NCBI GenBank assembly: GCA_022453515.1
Contig: JAJNNY010000049.1
Span: 62,001-126,000 of the forward strand
Length of the DNA: 64,000 nucleotides
Direction of reading: 5' to 3'
Origin: Astrocystis sublimbata
Taxonomy: Eukaryota; Ascomycota; Sordariomycetes; Xylariales; Xylariaceae
Part shown: in pieces, positions 36,645-48,541 of the stretch
Layout: each line of letters begins with the position of its first letter
Numbering within the stretch: the stretch's first letter is position 1
Position numbers and translations under genes: made by a program
The notes under the pieces: model-generated
What the model saw: only the letters and a program-made list of their open reading frames with translations
The model's database searches: none
What the model was told of the DNA's origin: nothing

Positions 36645-38679
36645 TCAGGGCCCGATACTGTAGGTGGTCCTGAACGCACCCGCATTGTCACCATCAAAGG
36701 TGCCATCGACAGCAATCGTTTTCTTCCCACCCCCGAGATAAGTGACAATGACATGACCTATCCACTCGAGGCCCTCAACGGATATAGTCCACGCCTTGGC
36801 GCTTTTGTATAGTTGCTTGCGGGTTTGCAAGGTAACGTTTTGCTCAACAATAATCTCATTGTATGTGCGCGACACAGTCTGGCCGTCCGTCGCGGTGTTG
36901 CCCCATCCATCCTCGGCACTGCTTTCGATACCGGTCTCCATGCTGTCCGCACTTTCAGCGAAGATGAACGGGATACCGGGCTTGCCCTTGGAGATGACGT
37001 CAAAGACTACCTTGCCGCCGAGCTTCTTGCGGCTCGAGTCAGAGAGCGTGATGGTCGAGGACTTATACATTGGCATGGTCCATACCATCTTGCTTGACGT
37101 TTTATCTATCTCCCTGTTTTCAACGAGCTGGTCACTCTTGAAAGGTTTGCCGTTCATGGTCGGGATGAAGGCATCGAACCAGTCGATAGTCAGAGCGAAG
37201 TGGACGGGCGGATCGGGGGCCCATACTGGAGCTAGGCGTTCTAAACACTTACCGGATCGGCCTTGGAAACACATCAGGGACATGTTGGTGTCAGCGGGCG
37301 AGTTATTTCCCGAGTGTGGAGGGTTCCAGACGAATGCGTGGCCTCCGTCGCCACCGTATGTCGGGCTAGCACCTATAGGACACGAAGTGAGTAAATTTTC
37401 GACAGAATTGGTATTGGGCGAACACTTACGGCCCTTGTCCGTGAAGAACTGCAATCTATCGATGATTTTATTGGCGCGGCCCTCGACACGTATGATACGC
37501 TCGTTCTTTTCCAGCGTAAAGACGTGGGTCTCACCTCCGTCTCCTCCCCTAAGGCCCGTTCGGACTCCACGGCCGTCGACATCAGCAAGGACACACTTCG
37601 GTATCAACATCATCAGCATTAGATCGTCTCAAATCAGTTGGAGGATAGTGGGAAATATCTCAGAGATAGGGAATAACTACCTCGATCGCGTCTACGTAGA
37701 TGCCCGAGCGAATATAGATGGCCTTTAGGGTGAAGGGGAGTGCGTTGCCGACGGTGGTGAGCATGTCGAATTGATCACCTCCATCGCCGCCTTGGAAAGG
37801 CCCCACTACGAGATGTTCACCTTCCAGCTCGCGCGTATTCGACCACAGCGGCTAGGAGGCTGCTGTCAGATACACATCTGTCACATGGCGACATCAATAA
37901 TCACAGAGACTTGAACTTACCACCAAGGCAGTGAGCATAGCCCCGGAGCGGCCTGCAAATCCCCTCAGAGCTCGTTCTCGCGTACCGTTGTTACCGTGGA
38001 AGGTGTACAGGGTGCCACCGTCGCCGCCGTATTTTGAGGATAGTCGTCCTGTGGTGGTCCGAAACTGGATGGCATGGATCTCCGTACCGGACCATATCCA
38101 AACCGTCTAGATACACATGGTCAGTCTTGCTGCTTGATCAACTGGCATGGTGGGAAAGCTATTACAATGATTGCCTCGTCTAAAAGCATTGAGAACGTCA
38201 GCAAAACGCACAGGTCATCGTGAGAGTATCCTATCGCACTGACCTGGACCGAGGGCGAAAATTTCATCTTTGCCGCCATCCCCTCCATGCTTGTCTGAGC
38301 TGCTACCATCGTCGTAGATGCATTGCAGGCTATCAACGCGGTGGTCACATCGTATGTGAATCTGTCGCAAGTTTGACTCACGTTCGTCGTCTTGAAAGAA
38401 CTGGTCTCCGCTACCGCCGACTATCTTGATAGGTTCATTATCTTGAACGGACTGGTCTCCGCTACCACCGACCATCTTGATGGGTTCGTCGTCTTGAACG
38501 AACTGGTCTCCGCTACTGCCGACCGTCTTGATGGTTTCGTCGTCTTGAGAGGACTGGTCTCCGCTACCGCCGACCATCTTGATGGGTTCGTCGTCTTGAA
38601 CGGACTGGTCTCCGCTACCGCCGACCATCTTGATGGGTTCGTCGTCTTGAACGGACTGGTCTCCGCTACCGTCGTTCAT
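36645..38679 (-). CDS. Multi-jacalin lectin with beta-rich, aerolysin-like C-terminal domain
   Basis: Six exons keep phase: 38679-38244, 38179-38166 (14 nt), 38106-37921, 37851-37681, 37595-37430 and 37372-36645. Together they encode 566 residues. An N-terminal array of 17-residue repeats (38416-38670) repeats the first strand of a jacalin fold. At least three jacalin-type beta-prism units follow, seen as the recurring KHGGDGGKDE, KYGGDGGTLY, FQGGDGGDQF, LRGGDGGETH and TYGGDGGHAF segments with the intervening IDALQF-like strands. Jacalin domains bind carbohydrate. The last ~200 residues are beta-rich with alternating Ser/Thr/Val/Ile. They resemble the elongated domain of aerolysin/ETX-MTX2 pore-formers, although I cannot confirm this without a structure search. 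There is no signal peptide. A defensive or toxic role is inference; a plain lectin is the alternative. Confidence 0.75.
38416..38670 (-). repeat. 51-bp in-frame tandem repeat, five units plus a partial
   Basis: Units of 51 bp encode GSGDQSVQDDEPIKMVG and close variants, starting just after the initiator Met-Asn-Asp. A partial sixth unit runs into the first complete jacalin domain. Units differ by a few substitutions (SSQDDETIKT, FVQDDEPIKM, SVQDNEPIKI). The unit duplicates the glycine-rich first strand of the following domain. Confidence 0.93.
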
Positions 38680-39425
38680 GTTGATACGTTTTTGATGATA
38701 TGAGATTGGGATAGTGAGTCTTTAGATGTTGAACTTCTTGATGAGTTGTGGGAATACTTGGAATTTGTAGAAGAGCAGCAAGGGTTACGAATCCTCTACT
38801 CTTTAACGTAGTGAGGTATGTGGACGGACTGTTCAGTTGCCTGGCCACTAGGTAACCTAATGTGTGTGAGATGGGAAGGACCTGGTTACATACACCATGA
38901 GCCAGTGGGACGGACGTGTAGCGGCTTCTTAATCCGGTATCATTCCAACAATACCTATCATCTTCTACGGAACGCTCCTGGTCTTTCTGTGCTGCCACTT
39001 CCTGCCTAATCCCAGCCTTTCAAGTGTGTTCTTGCCTAAATCGCATCTGGCTTGTGCTCAGATGGGCTACAAAGCCATCAAATGATCAACTGTCAGGTGC
39101 CAAGGTAGCATGAGCCTCACAATGACCCAGGGGCTCCTTTGCAGAGGGCTGTTTTTGGGACTCCCACTATATGGGAGAGCCCAGGAATCAACAAAATTGA
39201 CACCTTCCCTTACTATTCTACTTGGATAGGTACGTAGCTACTGCTATATTCCTTCACTCTGGTCCAAAAGCACTTGACATCAGCTCAATTGGTGTAAATA
39301 AGTGGCCTAGTAAGTAAGCCAATTCATGAAAGAGAATACTTGCATGAACGAACTACTCACAAGGAAGCAGCGCCGTAGCATACACCATCTCCACGTTCGA
39401 CACCCAACTCAGTGTAGCTATCTGT

Positions 39426-42032
39426 TCAAGCAACGCCAACGCAATAATAATATTTGAGCCAGAACTGCGTGTCACAGTTCGCCCCGGCCGCCCCGAGGAC
39501 AGTGTTCCATTTAGCTAGCTGATCAACCGTGATCTCATTATTCTGCGCAAATTTGGAGCAGTAATCCCCGTCCGCGGTGATCTTGTACTTGTTGCAGTTC
39601 TTCGCGATACTATTCGGTTGCGTCGGCGACGGGATCGCAGGGTTTGTGCTACTACTCGTGGTCGTACTCTTGCTGCTAGTCGTGGTCGTTTTCTTGCTGG
39701 TACTTGAAGTCGTACCTTTGGCCGAGGTAGGCGTGGACTTTGTTGTTGTGGTGCTGGTGACGCCGCCGTCGGCCTGTCCGGCACCGGCTGCTTGGTCAAG
39801 CGTGAGCGTTAGGGACACGCAGTACGAGTAATTCTGCCAAAGGTTCTCGCACTGCATCCCGACCTCGGGGTTCCACTTGCTGAACTGCGCGATCGTCAGG
39901 CCGAAGTAGTCAAGCACGCTCTGGCAGCTTCGGCCGAAGTTCACCTCGAAGTAGGCTGTGCAGTTGGTCCAAGTTCCGGGCTATTTGAGGGTTGCAGTGT
40001 CAGTTCTAGTAGTCTGAGTTGAAGAGCAGTGGTACATTTGCTTACCCGTATCATATCCGAAATTACGGTTTGAGTGGGTGTGGTGGTGGTGGTGGTTGTT
40101 GGGTTGTACGCCAAGAGGCAGTATCGCACGCCTGCTTGGAATGCACAGTTTGGACTCGCTGTGTCAAGAGATGGGTTCCTACGCTGTCATAAGTATGTGA
40201 CATACAGTGAGATAGCCGCAATTGTATCGTGCAACTTCACGAGACAGGCGTGACTCACCAATCTTGCAGCTGATCTAACGGTACACCGTACGTTGAAGAA
40301 ACGAGTTCGCACGTGGATGAGTAAAATGTGCCATTGATGGGGATCTGTAACCTGCCACCATTGGTATATGACCAACAATCCGACCGAGTGCCATTTGCGA
40401 GTGGAGTGTTGTCCGTGATGTTCAATACGGGGGGAGTGTAAGTCGCTTTGGGAGCAGATGACCAAGCGGAGGAAGTGGTCGCATTGTTGGGTGCTACATA
40501 GCCGGAATATCCAGGGTAGTTGATTAAATCACCGACCGGCGCGACGCAGTAGCTCTCGAGAGCAAACAAATTCGTACAATTGACGTTGACGGCCGGATTG
40601 AGGAAGCGAAAGTCATTCAGGTTGATGTTGAACCTGAGACACACTAGATTGCAGTAGTCGCCTTTCTGGATCTGATAAAATTCGCCGCATTTCGTTGTTG
40701 TGTTTGTCGCGATATCTGTTGGAGCTGGTACTGCTGTCGTGAAGCTTGTGGCAACTGGAATCGTTACTGTTGGACTGGCGTAAGGCACTCCTGGCTTGCC
40801 GATGCATATTGGGTCGTTTATTGAGACGCCAATGTTGTTGCATGTCAAGTCCAGAATAGGGTTCCCTAGAGATATTAAGTGATAGTTCCTGTAGGTTTGA
40901 TATCGTGCGAGTTCTCACAGCTGATGATTTGCGAAGACGTTACGTTGTGCGCTTTCGCAATGGTAGAACATGTGTCACCTGCTTTAATTGTATACGTTTT
41001 GCAAGTGTTCTGAATGCATAGAGAACCGGTGGCTTTGAATTCAGCGCAGTATGCGTTCAAGCTGTTATCTGAATCGGTAGATAATTAACTTTAGTACAAC
41101 TTTGACACGCAATGACCCTGATAAACGTAAGTTCATGCGATAAAGTTGAACTTACCCGAGACAAGCCATCCGACGCTGATGCCCTGACTTTGGGCGATCG
41201 AGCGACATGTATCCGATGGCGAGACCTTGTAAGTCTTCCCAGAGCATGTCGGCGTTGTCGTTGGGGTAACGGAGCTGTGATATTATGAGATGACTAAACA
41301 AATTGAAGGGCGCAACTCTGACTTACACCGTGCTCGAAGACAGAGTAGTGGTCGCAATTGGCATGCTAGTCACCTTGCAACTGCTGGTCAGAGCGCTGTA
41401 AGATGTGACCAGCTCATCGCCGCCAGCGAAAGGCGATCCTGCTTCAAGTTGAAGCTGTTTCACGAAACAATTGTCACAAGGCGAAATGGGTTTAGTATTA
41501 TCGGGCCGGCCTAGATTAGCATTAGCATTGTGTTGAAGCTGAATTAACCCGATCCTCTTTTGAGTGACTTACCCAGGGGTGTTGACGCATTAACGTCCGC
41601 TTGCAACGAAGCTTGATAGGCGACATAATTGCAAAAGCGTCCACTGTCCTGCAAACAGGTGAGCGAATAGACATAGGCGAGCATCGAGCCGATTGAGTCA
41701 ATCGGTAGATACGTCGTCTCCGTGAAGTTGTATGTCAGGCCCTTGCAGTTGCTGGCGAGGCCCGATTGGTACTTCTTGATGGCAGTCTGACAGCTCGTCG
41801 TGCAGACGCTCTTCAGCCCGGCAGGATTGTAATAGCTGCCCTCGCGAAAATGCGAAACCCATGGGTCGCACAAGATATTGCTTGTCAGGGCGGCCGAGCA
41901 TGCGGACGTGAGAACGGTGCCCGGGAGAGAGTCGCTGAAGACATATTGGAAGGACTGCGCCGCGGCAGAGGGCAGGATGCTGAGGCAACCTAACGCTTGA
42001 ATGAGCGACTTGTAAGATCGTGAGGTCAACAT
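39426..42032 (-). CDS. Secreted multi-LysM chitin-binding protein
   Basis: Seven exons: 42032-41573, 41510-41327, 41274-41156, 41068-40919, 40865-40259, 40178-40046 and 39980-39426. All junctions keep phase, giving 735 residues. A signal peptide (LIQALGCLSILPSAAA) precedes a Cys-rich N-terminal region of ~240 residues. Five to six LysM modules then follow. Examples are CSGKTYKVSPSDTCRSIA, CKTYTIKAGDTCSTIA with IISWNPILD across an intron, CGEFYQIQKGDYCNLV, LDQLQDWNPSLD, FSKWNPEVG and CNKYKITADGDYCSKFA. A Ser/Thr/Lys linker separates the last two. LysM modules bind chitin oligomers and peptidoglycan. Fungal LysM proteins can shield the wall or sequester chitin fragments from a host. It is divergent from the chitinase at 42779, a recurrent pairing in fungi. 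Confidence 0.9.
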
Positions 42033-42778
42033 AGTGATTGAAGGCGAAAGAACGACGTGGAAGTGTACGAGATTGCGATCATCGAGCGTATCGCCTGCCA
42101 AAGCAAAGGAGTCGCACCGCCAGCCTGAGAGTTAACATCCTCACAGACTAGAAGTCAGTCCTTCACGATAACCCCATTGCAGGTCGTAGTTGCTGAAGGT
42201 GCATTGCGCTAACTCTAAGAGCCTCAGTAATATAATCCTTAATTAAGAAAGTGGCTTTCTCGCATCTAGACCTCACGATAGGCACCACGTGCCTGGTATC
42301 CCTTATCTGCAATGTATCGCAAAGCTGTTGCCAAGGCAAGGATGTCCGTCCAAGAACAATATGCTAGCGTGGGTGGTCAAGCTTTTAACAAGCCGCGATG
42401 TTGCAGCGATGCTACGGTGAGATGTTCTCGGCGCGCCTGGGGAATCCTTGGCTTATGTCTCATGCCAGATTCAGGGACAGCCGCCATCGCATTGGTGGCC
42501 TTGCGTGCGGCACAGCCAACTAAAGGGTTGTGGCTGACCACCGCGCAGCAGAGCTACTGATTCAGATAAATTGAACGACTGCTGGATATCGTACAGGAAT
42601 CTGCGAGGCCTGTTTTTGACGAGTCGGCAGTAATTGTATATCATGAGCCTATTCAAAGGCTCTCTTTAAGTCGTGTGTTTTGCGACCTAAGGTTCTCTGT
42701 CCGAGCCGTCAAAGTTTGCCTCCTAGGATATGTTCGCTCATTAATCGAAATAAATACTTTCAACATTCATTACCTACC
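42033..42778. promoter_or_regulatory. Divergent intergenic region shared by LysM and chitinase genes
   Basis: The 746 bp between the two start codons must hold both promoters. On the chitinase side an AT-rich ATAAATAC box lies about 30 bp before the ATG. No transcription-factor site can be assigned with confidence. Shared regulation of the pair is inference from the head-to-head arrangement. Confidence 0.5.
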
Positions 42779-45700
42779 ATGCAAACTATACTTTTCTCGT
42801 TGCTGAGCGTTGTAGCTCACTTAAGATATGTCGCCTGCCTACCAAGCTCTCATTTAGAGTTGGTCGCTACTTCTCACAATGTGGCGGAAGCAGACACATG
42901 TGTTCCAATTTCTCCAGCCGTCGATTCGATAGAGAGTCTCCTGGCGAAGACAAGAGCCCTGCCGGGTGTTTGTCCTAGTGAAGATCTCTACCATGCCCAA
43001 AGCAACGTCTTACAAAGACGACAGGCCGGTGGAACTGTAGAGGACTTCTCCTGCGATAAGAATAGGCCTTGCAAAAACGGTGCTTGCTGCGCTAAGACCG
43101 GTTTCTGCGGGTATGGTCCAGAGAGTTGTGGTGATGGTACTAGCCCAAACGACCACTGTTGGAGTCAATGCAATGCGAAGGCTGAGTGTGGTCGGTATGC
43201 CAAAACACCTGGTCAAGAATGTCCTTTGAAAGTGTGCTGCAGTCAATTCGGCTTCTGTGGCACGACGGGGGAATTTTGCGCCAAGACCAATAACAAAAAC
43301 ACGACGTGCCAAGTTCGTCTTCCATCATTCTGTGGGTGAACATGATCTTGCTAACTGTCTGTCTTAGTCGAACTGTGACCAACCTGGCTCTGGGTCTTCC
43401 GGTGGCGATGTCCAGTCGCGCATGATAGGGTACTATGAGGCCTGGAATTGGAAGAAAAACTGCATTGGCATGCAGCTGAAGGACATCCCAGTTTCGAGTC
43501 TCACTCACCTGCACTATTCCTTTGCGTACGTAGCGCCGGGCAGCTATGCTATCACCACTATGGATGACACTGTTCCCACCGAACTGTTTGCGCAGTTCGC
43601 CGGATTGAAAAAGCAGAACCCGGAGTTGAAGGTCATCGTGTCTCTTGGTGGGTGGACGTTCAATGATAATGGCACTATCACACAGCCCGTTTTTGGTGAT
43701 ATTGTCAGTAGCTCCGGAAAGCGAGCGAAGTTTATCGACAGTCTGCTTTCGTTCATGACGAACTACGGGTTCGATGGTGTAGACTTCGACTGGGTAAGTA
43801 CACTGAGTGCATCTTCCGTCGTCGAGCTAACAAAGTCTCAGGAGTATCCAGGAGCGGGAGACCGCGGTGGTCATGGTGATGACGGCGTCAATTATACCAA
43901 GCTTCTCGGCGATCTGCGAGCCAGGTTCAGTGGCGTAATCAGTTTCACGGCTCCTACCTCGTACTGGTATCTGCGGCACTTTGACCTCTTCGCGATGACA
44001 AAACATGTCGATTGGATCAATGTCATGTCTTATGACCTTCACGGGACATGGGACAGTTCAAACCCGATCGGGAATCATGGTATGAATGTTCTCTCCGGCC
44101 GCCATATCTTCTTATAGGCACTAACTAGAACGCAGTTTTGGCGCACACCAACTTGACTGAGATCAAGCTTGCCTTGGATCTGTACTGGCGAAATTCCATC
44201 CCAGCGAACAAGCTCAACCTCGGCCTAGGTTTCTATGGTCGTTCGTTTCAATTGAGCGATCCAGGATGCTATACACCAGGTTGTTTGTTCAAGGGGGGCG
44301 CCTCGCCGGGCCCATGTACTCAAAATTCGGGAACCCTATCGTATCGTGAGATTATGGACGTTATCTCTACCAATGGGCTAACACCTTACTATGACAAGAC
44401 CAACCAGGTCAAGTATGTAACCTGGGGCGGAGACCAGTGGGTGAGCTATGACGACCGGGAAACATTCCAGGCCAAAATCAATTTGGCCAACAAGATGGGC
44501 TTAGGGGGGGTGCTCATCTGGTCCCTAGATCAAGATACCGCGCAGCTTGATGCTTTAGCAGGCGTTGTATACCCCAAGTCGCTGGGCGAAATCGGCGCGG
44601 CGGCTAGGGGCGCGAACAACTGGGAGGAGGCTGGAGGAGGAGACTGTCGCGTAACAGACTGTGGTACTACTGGCTGCAAAACAGGGGAAGTGCTCATGTC
44701 CACGCAAAAATGCAATGGAAAGGGTCATCACAGTTCCATTTGCTGTCCTGTCTCATCAGCCCCAGATGCGAAGACCTGTTCGTGGCGTGGTGAACATCCA
44801 AAGTGCAATGGTCAGTGTCATCCTGGTGAGGTCGCACTAGCATCAAGCCGGTGGGGCGACGGCAAGAGATGCACTGACGGGAGGAAGTTCTATTGCTGTC
44901 CAGCAACGCGAGAAACCCCTGCCTGTCGATGGACCGGCTGTGGTGACAGCTGCGACTCGGACGAGAACAAGCTCACGTGGGCAGTGGAGAGCTGCTGGGG
45001 CAACGAGCAGAGTTTCTGCTGCAAGAAAACCCAGGATTGGCAGAACTGCAAGTGGTATGGCAAGGGCGGAAGCTGCTTCGATGACCATTGTCCGACAGGT
45101 CATTCAGTGTCGCTGACCACCAGCTATGAAGGTGAAGGCACGGACTGCGGGTTCCTAAGCAGAAAGCGATCGTTCTGCTGCGATCCGCCAGCTGGACAGT
45201 CGCCATTCTTGCCTGTTCCCTTGGAGGACCTGTTTCCAAATCCGCCTACAGGCCCTGGTGTCGACTCGAGTTACAATCTCAAACTAGACCCAACGTACGG
45301 AGGATCGTCCCCTCTCAAGTCTGGTGATGATCCCAACGATGCCGAGTTCGGATTCGTGGTGTTGGCATCACCAGAGACAATCCAACTTTCACTAAATGCC
45401 AGAGATGGGTCGCATTGGGAAGTCTTCGACTGCTTTGACGATAAGAGCGAAGAAGCACAAACTGTCCGGATGATGTGCACAGACCAAACGGAAACCAGTA
45501 CTTGTGACAAGATTCATTTAGGCCATGGTGCACCTGGAACTATCGTGGAGATGCCCGAGGGTTGCGGGCCCGGCAAATACGCGGTCGTGAAGGAGATGAG
45601 AGAGTCTCGGAACCAAGGGCTTCCTAAACATCTTGTCAAGCGTGGGTTGCTTCAGTCTAAGATCTTTGACTTGACTTTCGACTATGACTTTTCTCGTGTT

Positions 45701-48148
45701 CCTCGCGACTTGGGAACTACGCATATGCGTATTGATTATTCCAACGAGCCAGGGTATTGGGACAAGATTGTCAATAAAACCGCGACGAAACGAAAGCGCT
45801 CACTAGACACGTTCAACGGCAATCACAAGAGATGGCTAGAGGACGCATGGCGAGAGGATTTGGCTGACCATAGGAGAGGCGTGCTCCCTTATGACGAACT
45901 GCACAAACGGTGGTTTGGAAGCGACATCATCTCTTGGCTCAAGGGTCTCCTCAACGGCGTGACCGATGTCCCAATCATATCCAACAGTTACACTGATGAC
46001 TTCACGGTCATTCTGCTAAACGAAGTTGTTCAGGGATGTCCAATCGGGCCCGCCGGCACAACTGTGTCCGGAAAGCTGGATGTCCGGGCATCGACACATG
46101 TCGAACTTCATACCAGTTTCGGATTCACCTTGATCACGACGCTTATCGACTCGGTATCCGTCAGTTTTCAAGATTCTTACTTGTACTTCAATAACCGTGG
46201 CAAAGTCAGTGCCAAGTTCACAGCCGATGTTGTTGCAACAGCCCAATTTGACAGCGGCGACAAAACGCTCGTTTCTGCCGATCAATTTGGCGCCGCGTAT
46301 GTGGTCCCAGGCATTGTTACCATTGGGCCGAACTTCAAGCTCGTGGGGCAGGTCAAAGGCCAGCTCACCTTGGGAACATATTTTGAAGCCAACGTGAACC
46401 TCGCAGATTGGGATATCCGCCAGACATATCCAGATCAAGGTCCAGACTGGGACCCCAAGGCTTCTAAAACACCTAACCGCGATGGAACACAGGAGCTGCT
46501 TACACCAGAATGGATGTACGGCGTCTCTGCTTCCGGATTCGTGGAGCTTCATGTCAAGCCAACAGTCTCTTTCGGAGTCGAGTTCAACAAGAACTTCATC
46601 CAGACGGAAGGCGCGAGTGTTAACCTGGTCGCTGACGGCTGGATTCGATTCCACGCCGACACTAATCACGGTGGAGGCTCTGGGACCCCAAGGTCTTCAA
46701 CCTTCTGTTATGGGGTTGATGCTGGCGCAGACTTATACGCGTCAATCAAGGCGCCGAGCTTCAAAGGCTGGACATTGGCCAAGTCGCCACTCCCCATAGC
46801 TTCCAGTGACCCTATCCAAATCATCCCCGCTACCTGTCCTATCACGTCACGGGGCCTTCTTGAATTACCTGGATCCAATGAGAGCATTGACGAACTTGCC
46901 TCGAGTCCATCGAGTGCTGATCTCCTTGAGATCCGAAGCGATCATAGGACTTTCAACGGGTTGGAAACGCGTGCACAAACGTATGGTCCGATCATTCGCC
47001 TGGGTATTCAGTGCCCAGTCGGTAATAATGGTGGCGGGACCTCGCCAGGGCCGTGTCCATTGTGCGACTCTGCAGCAGTCGGTCGGAGGGCAACCGCTGC
47101 CGCAGGTGACTCTTGTGTGCTGGTTCTCGGACGCTCAGACGAGAGTACGTGCGAGGCCAATATCATTGATTCGCGCGACCATGACGATTTAGGCGTAGAA
47201 TGGGGAGCGGAAAACATCAGTCAGGTTGACCACGATTTGTGGAAGCGAGGGTCCAAGACTGGTACATGGCTCCTGGATTCCGCGAACCCGGGCAGCGGCC
47301 AGGTAGTCAGATTCAATCCGTACCCCGAGTGTAACCGGCGCAACACAGATGGGATTACGAAGTGGTTCGGTTTCGACGAGCAAGGCACGTCGACACGCAA
47401 CTGCCCTACAGACGTTTCAAAGTTCACGTCCAATCAAGTCGATACGAGCACGTACCAGACCGACCATATCTTCGAGGCACAGACCGTCCTTCATTTCTTT
47501 GATTTCTTGCGGGGCTGGTAAAGGTCGCATGGCTTTACTGTATAAGGGTATCAACAACAACAAAGGACACTTCTTCAGTTTTGACAATCTTGGGGCACTG
47601 CATGTAACTGGAAAAGTGCGTGCGTCTAAGATCACCCAACGTAATGTGAGTCTCGTCCACAAACCCACTATCAAGAAGACCCAAAGCTGACTGGATATTT
47701 ACAGACTGCTGGGGTTTTTGGGTATATGCGCAAGCAAGAGATAGCACCTAAATTCCAAGCTTCTGGCCAGGCATTTGAAAACGCGCTGGCACAGTTTGAT
47801 GCAGCATATGCTTGGGGCAGCCACGCCGGTGCGGAACCAGGCAGACCAGCCGGCGCAAATCGGGGTCTACGGGATCTTTGGGCTTATTGGATCGATGTGT
47901 ATCTTGCGACCATCGAGATTCGCGCGAGAGCTTGGGCCGTTCAAGCAGAGACAGCCATGGAAGGGCTCTCCACCTCAGCGAACGACGAAGCTGCGAACTG
48001 GGTAACCACGTTCTTCGGGCCGGGGGGAGTAGGTAATGTACTGCAATTCGCTCAACCAAACCCTGGGAGTCAGGTTGGTCCGAGTGGTGTCTCTGTGCCG
48101 AATAGTCGTTATGGAATGTGGACTAGGGCGAGTGGCCCGTGGACCTGA
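42779..48148 (+). CDS. Subgroup-C (class V) GH18 chitinase with hevein-type chitin-binding domains
   Basis: Six exons, 42779-43312, 43368-43793, 43842-44079, 44136-47517, 47579-47645 and 47705-48148, encode 1696 residues. A signal peptide and pro-region end at a QRRQ site (~80). Two hevein-type ChtBD1 modules follow (Cys-rich, residues ~92-131 and ~137-181). The GH18 barrel starts near SRMIGYYEAWNW, and its catalytic motif DGVDFDWE lies at 314-321 with the acid Glu at 321. After the barrel come four repeated Cys-rich modules (ICCP, FYCCP, SFCCK, SFCCD). A ~900-residue C-terminal region then has several dibasic Lys-Arg sites, and no known domain is recognised in it. This is the architecture of killer-toxin-like chitinases, which degrade chitin and are implicated in mycoparasitism and hyphal competition. 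The 48-bp intron 2 happens to read through in frame, but removing it restores the DWEYPG motif. Confidence 0.92.
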
Positions 48149-48541
48149 GATGTGCTTGCGGGTGACAGGAAACTGTAAGATCACACGACGGTGACCTAGG
48201 AGCTCCAGACTGGTGCATCCAGTGTTGCAGCACCTGCTAAAACTGCCACCCAGCAATGGCAGAAATGGGAAAGCACGTGGTAGAATGAGACTCGATGTGG
48301 ATACTAAAGAATAACAACTAGAGCAACCTGTAAGCAAGCAGGGCTCGGCGAGCTCAACGAGGAACAATGACCGCGTGATTCCATCAACCGCGGTCGACGA
48401 GGTGTAGTAGTGGTGAAGTGGCGTAAACGGCAGTAGCGCTTCACACAACACGCTACTCTTTGTTGTGATACGTAGAATTATAGAGGGCAGGTTATCAAGG
48501 CAGTTCGGACTGTGGGCTACGCTCAATAGTCAATACCACGC

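Noticed and set aside
36796..37728. 310-codon plus-strand frame
   Set aside because: Exact antisense of the spliced lectin gene; it is open only because of that gene's codon use.
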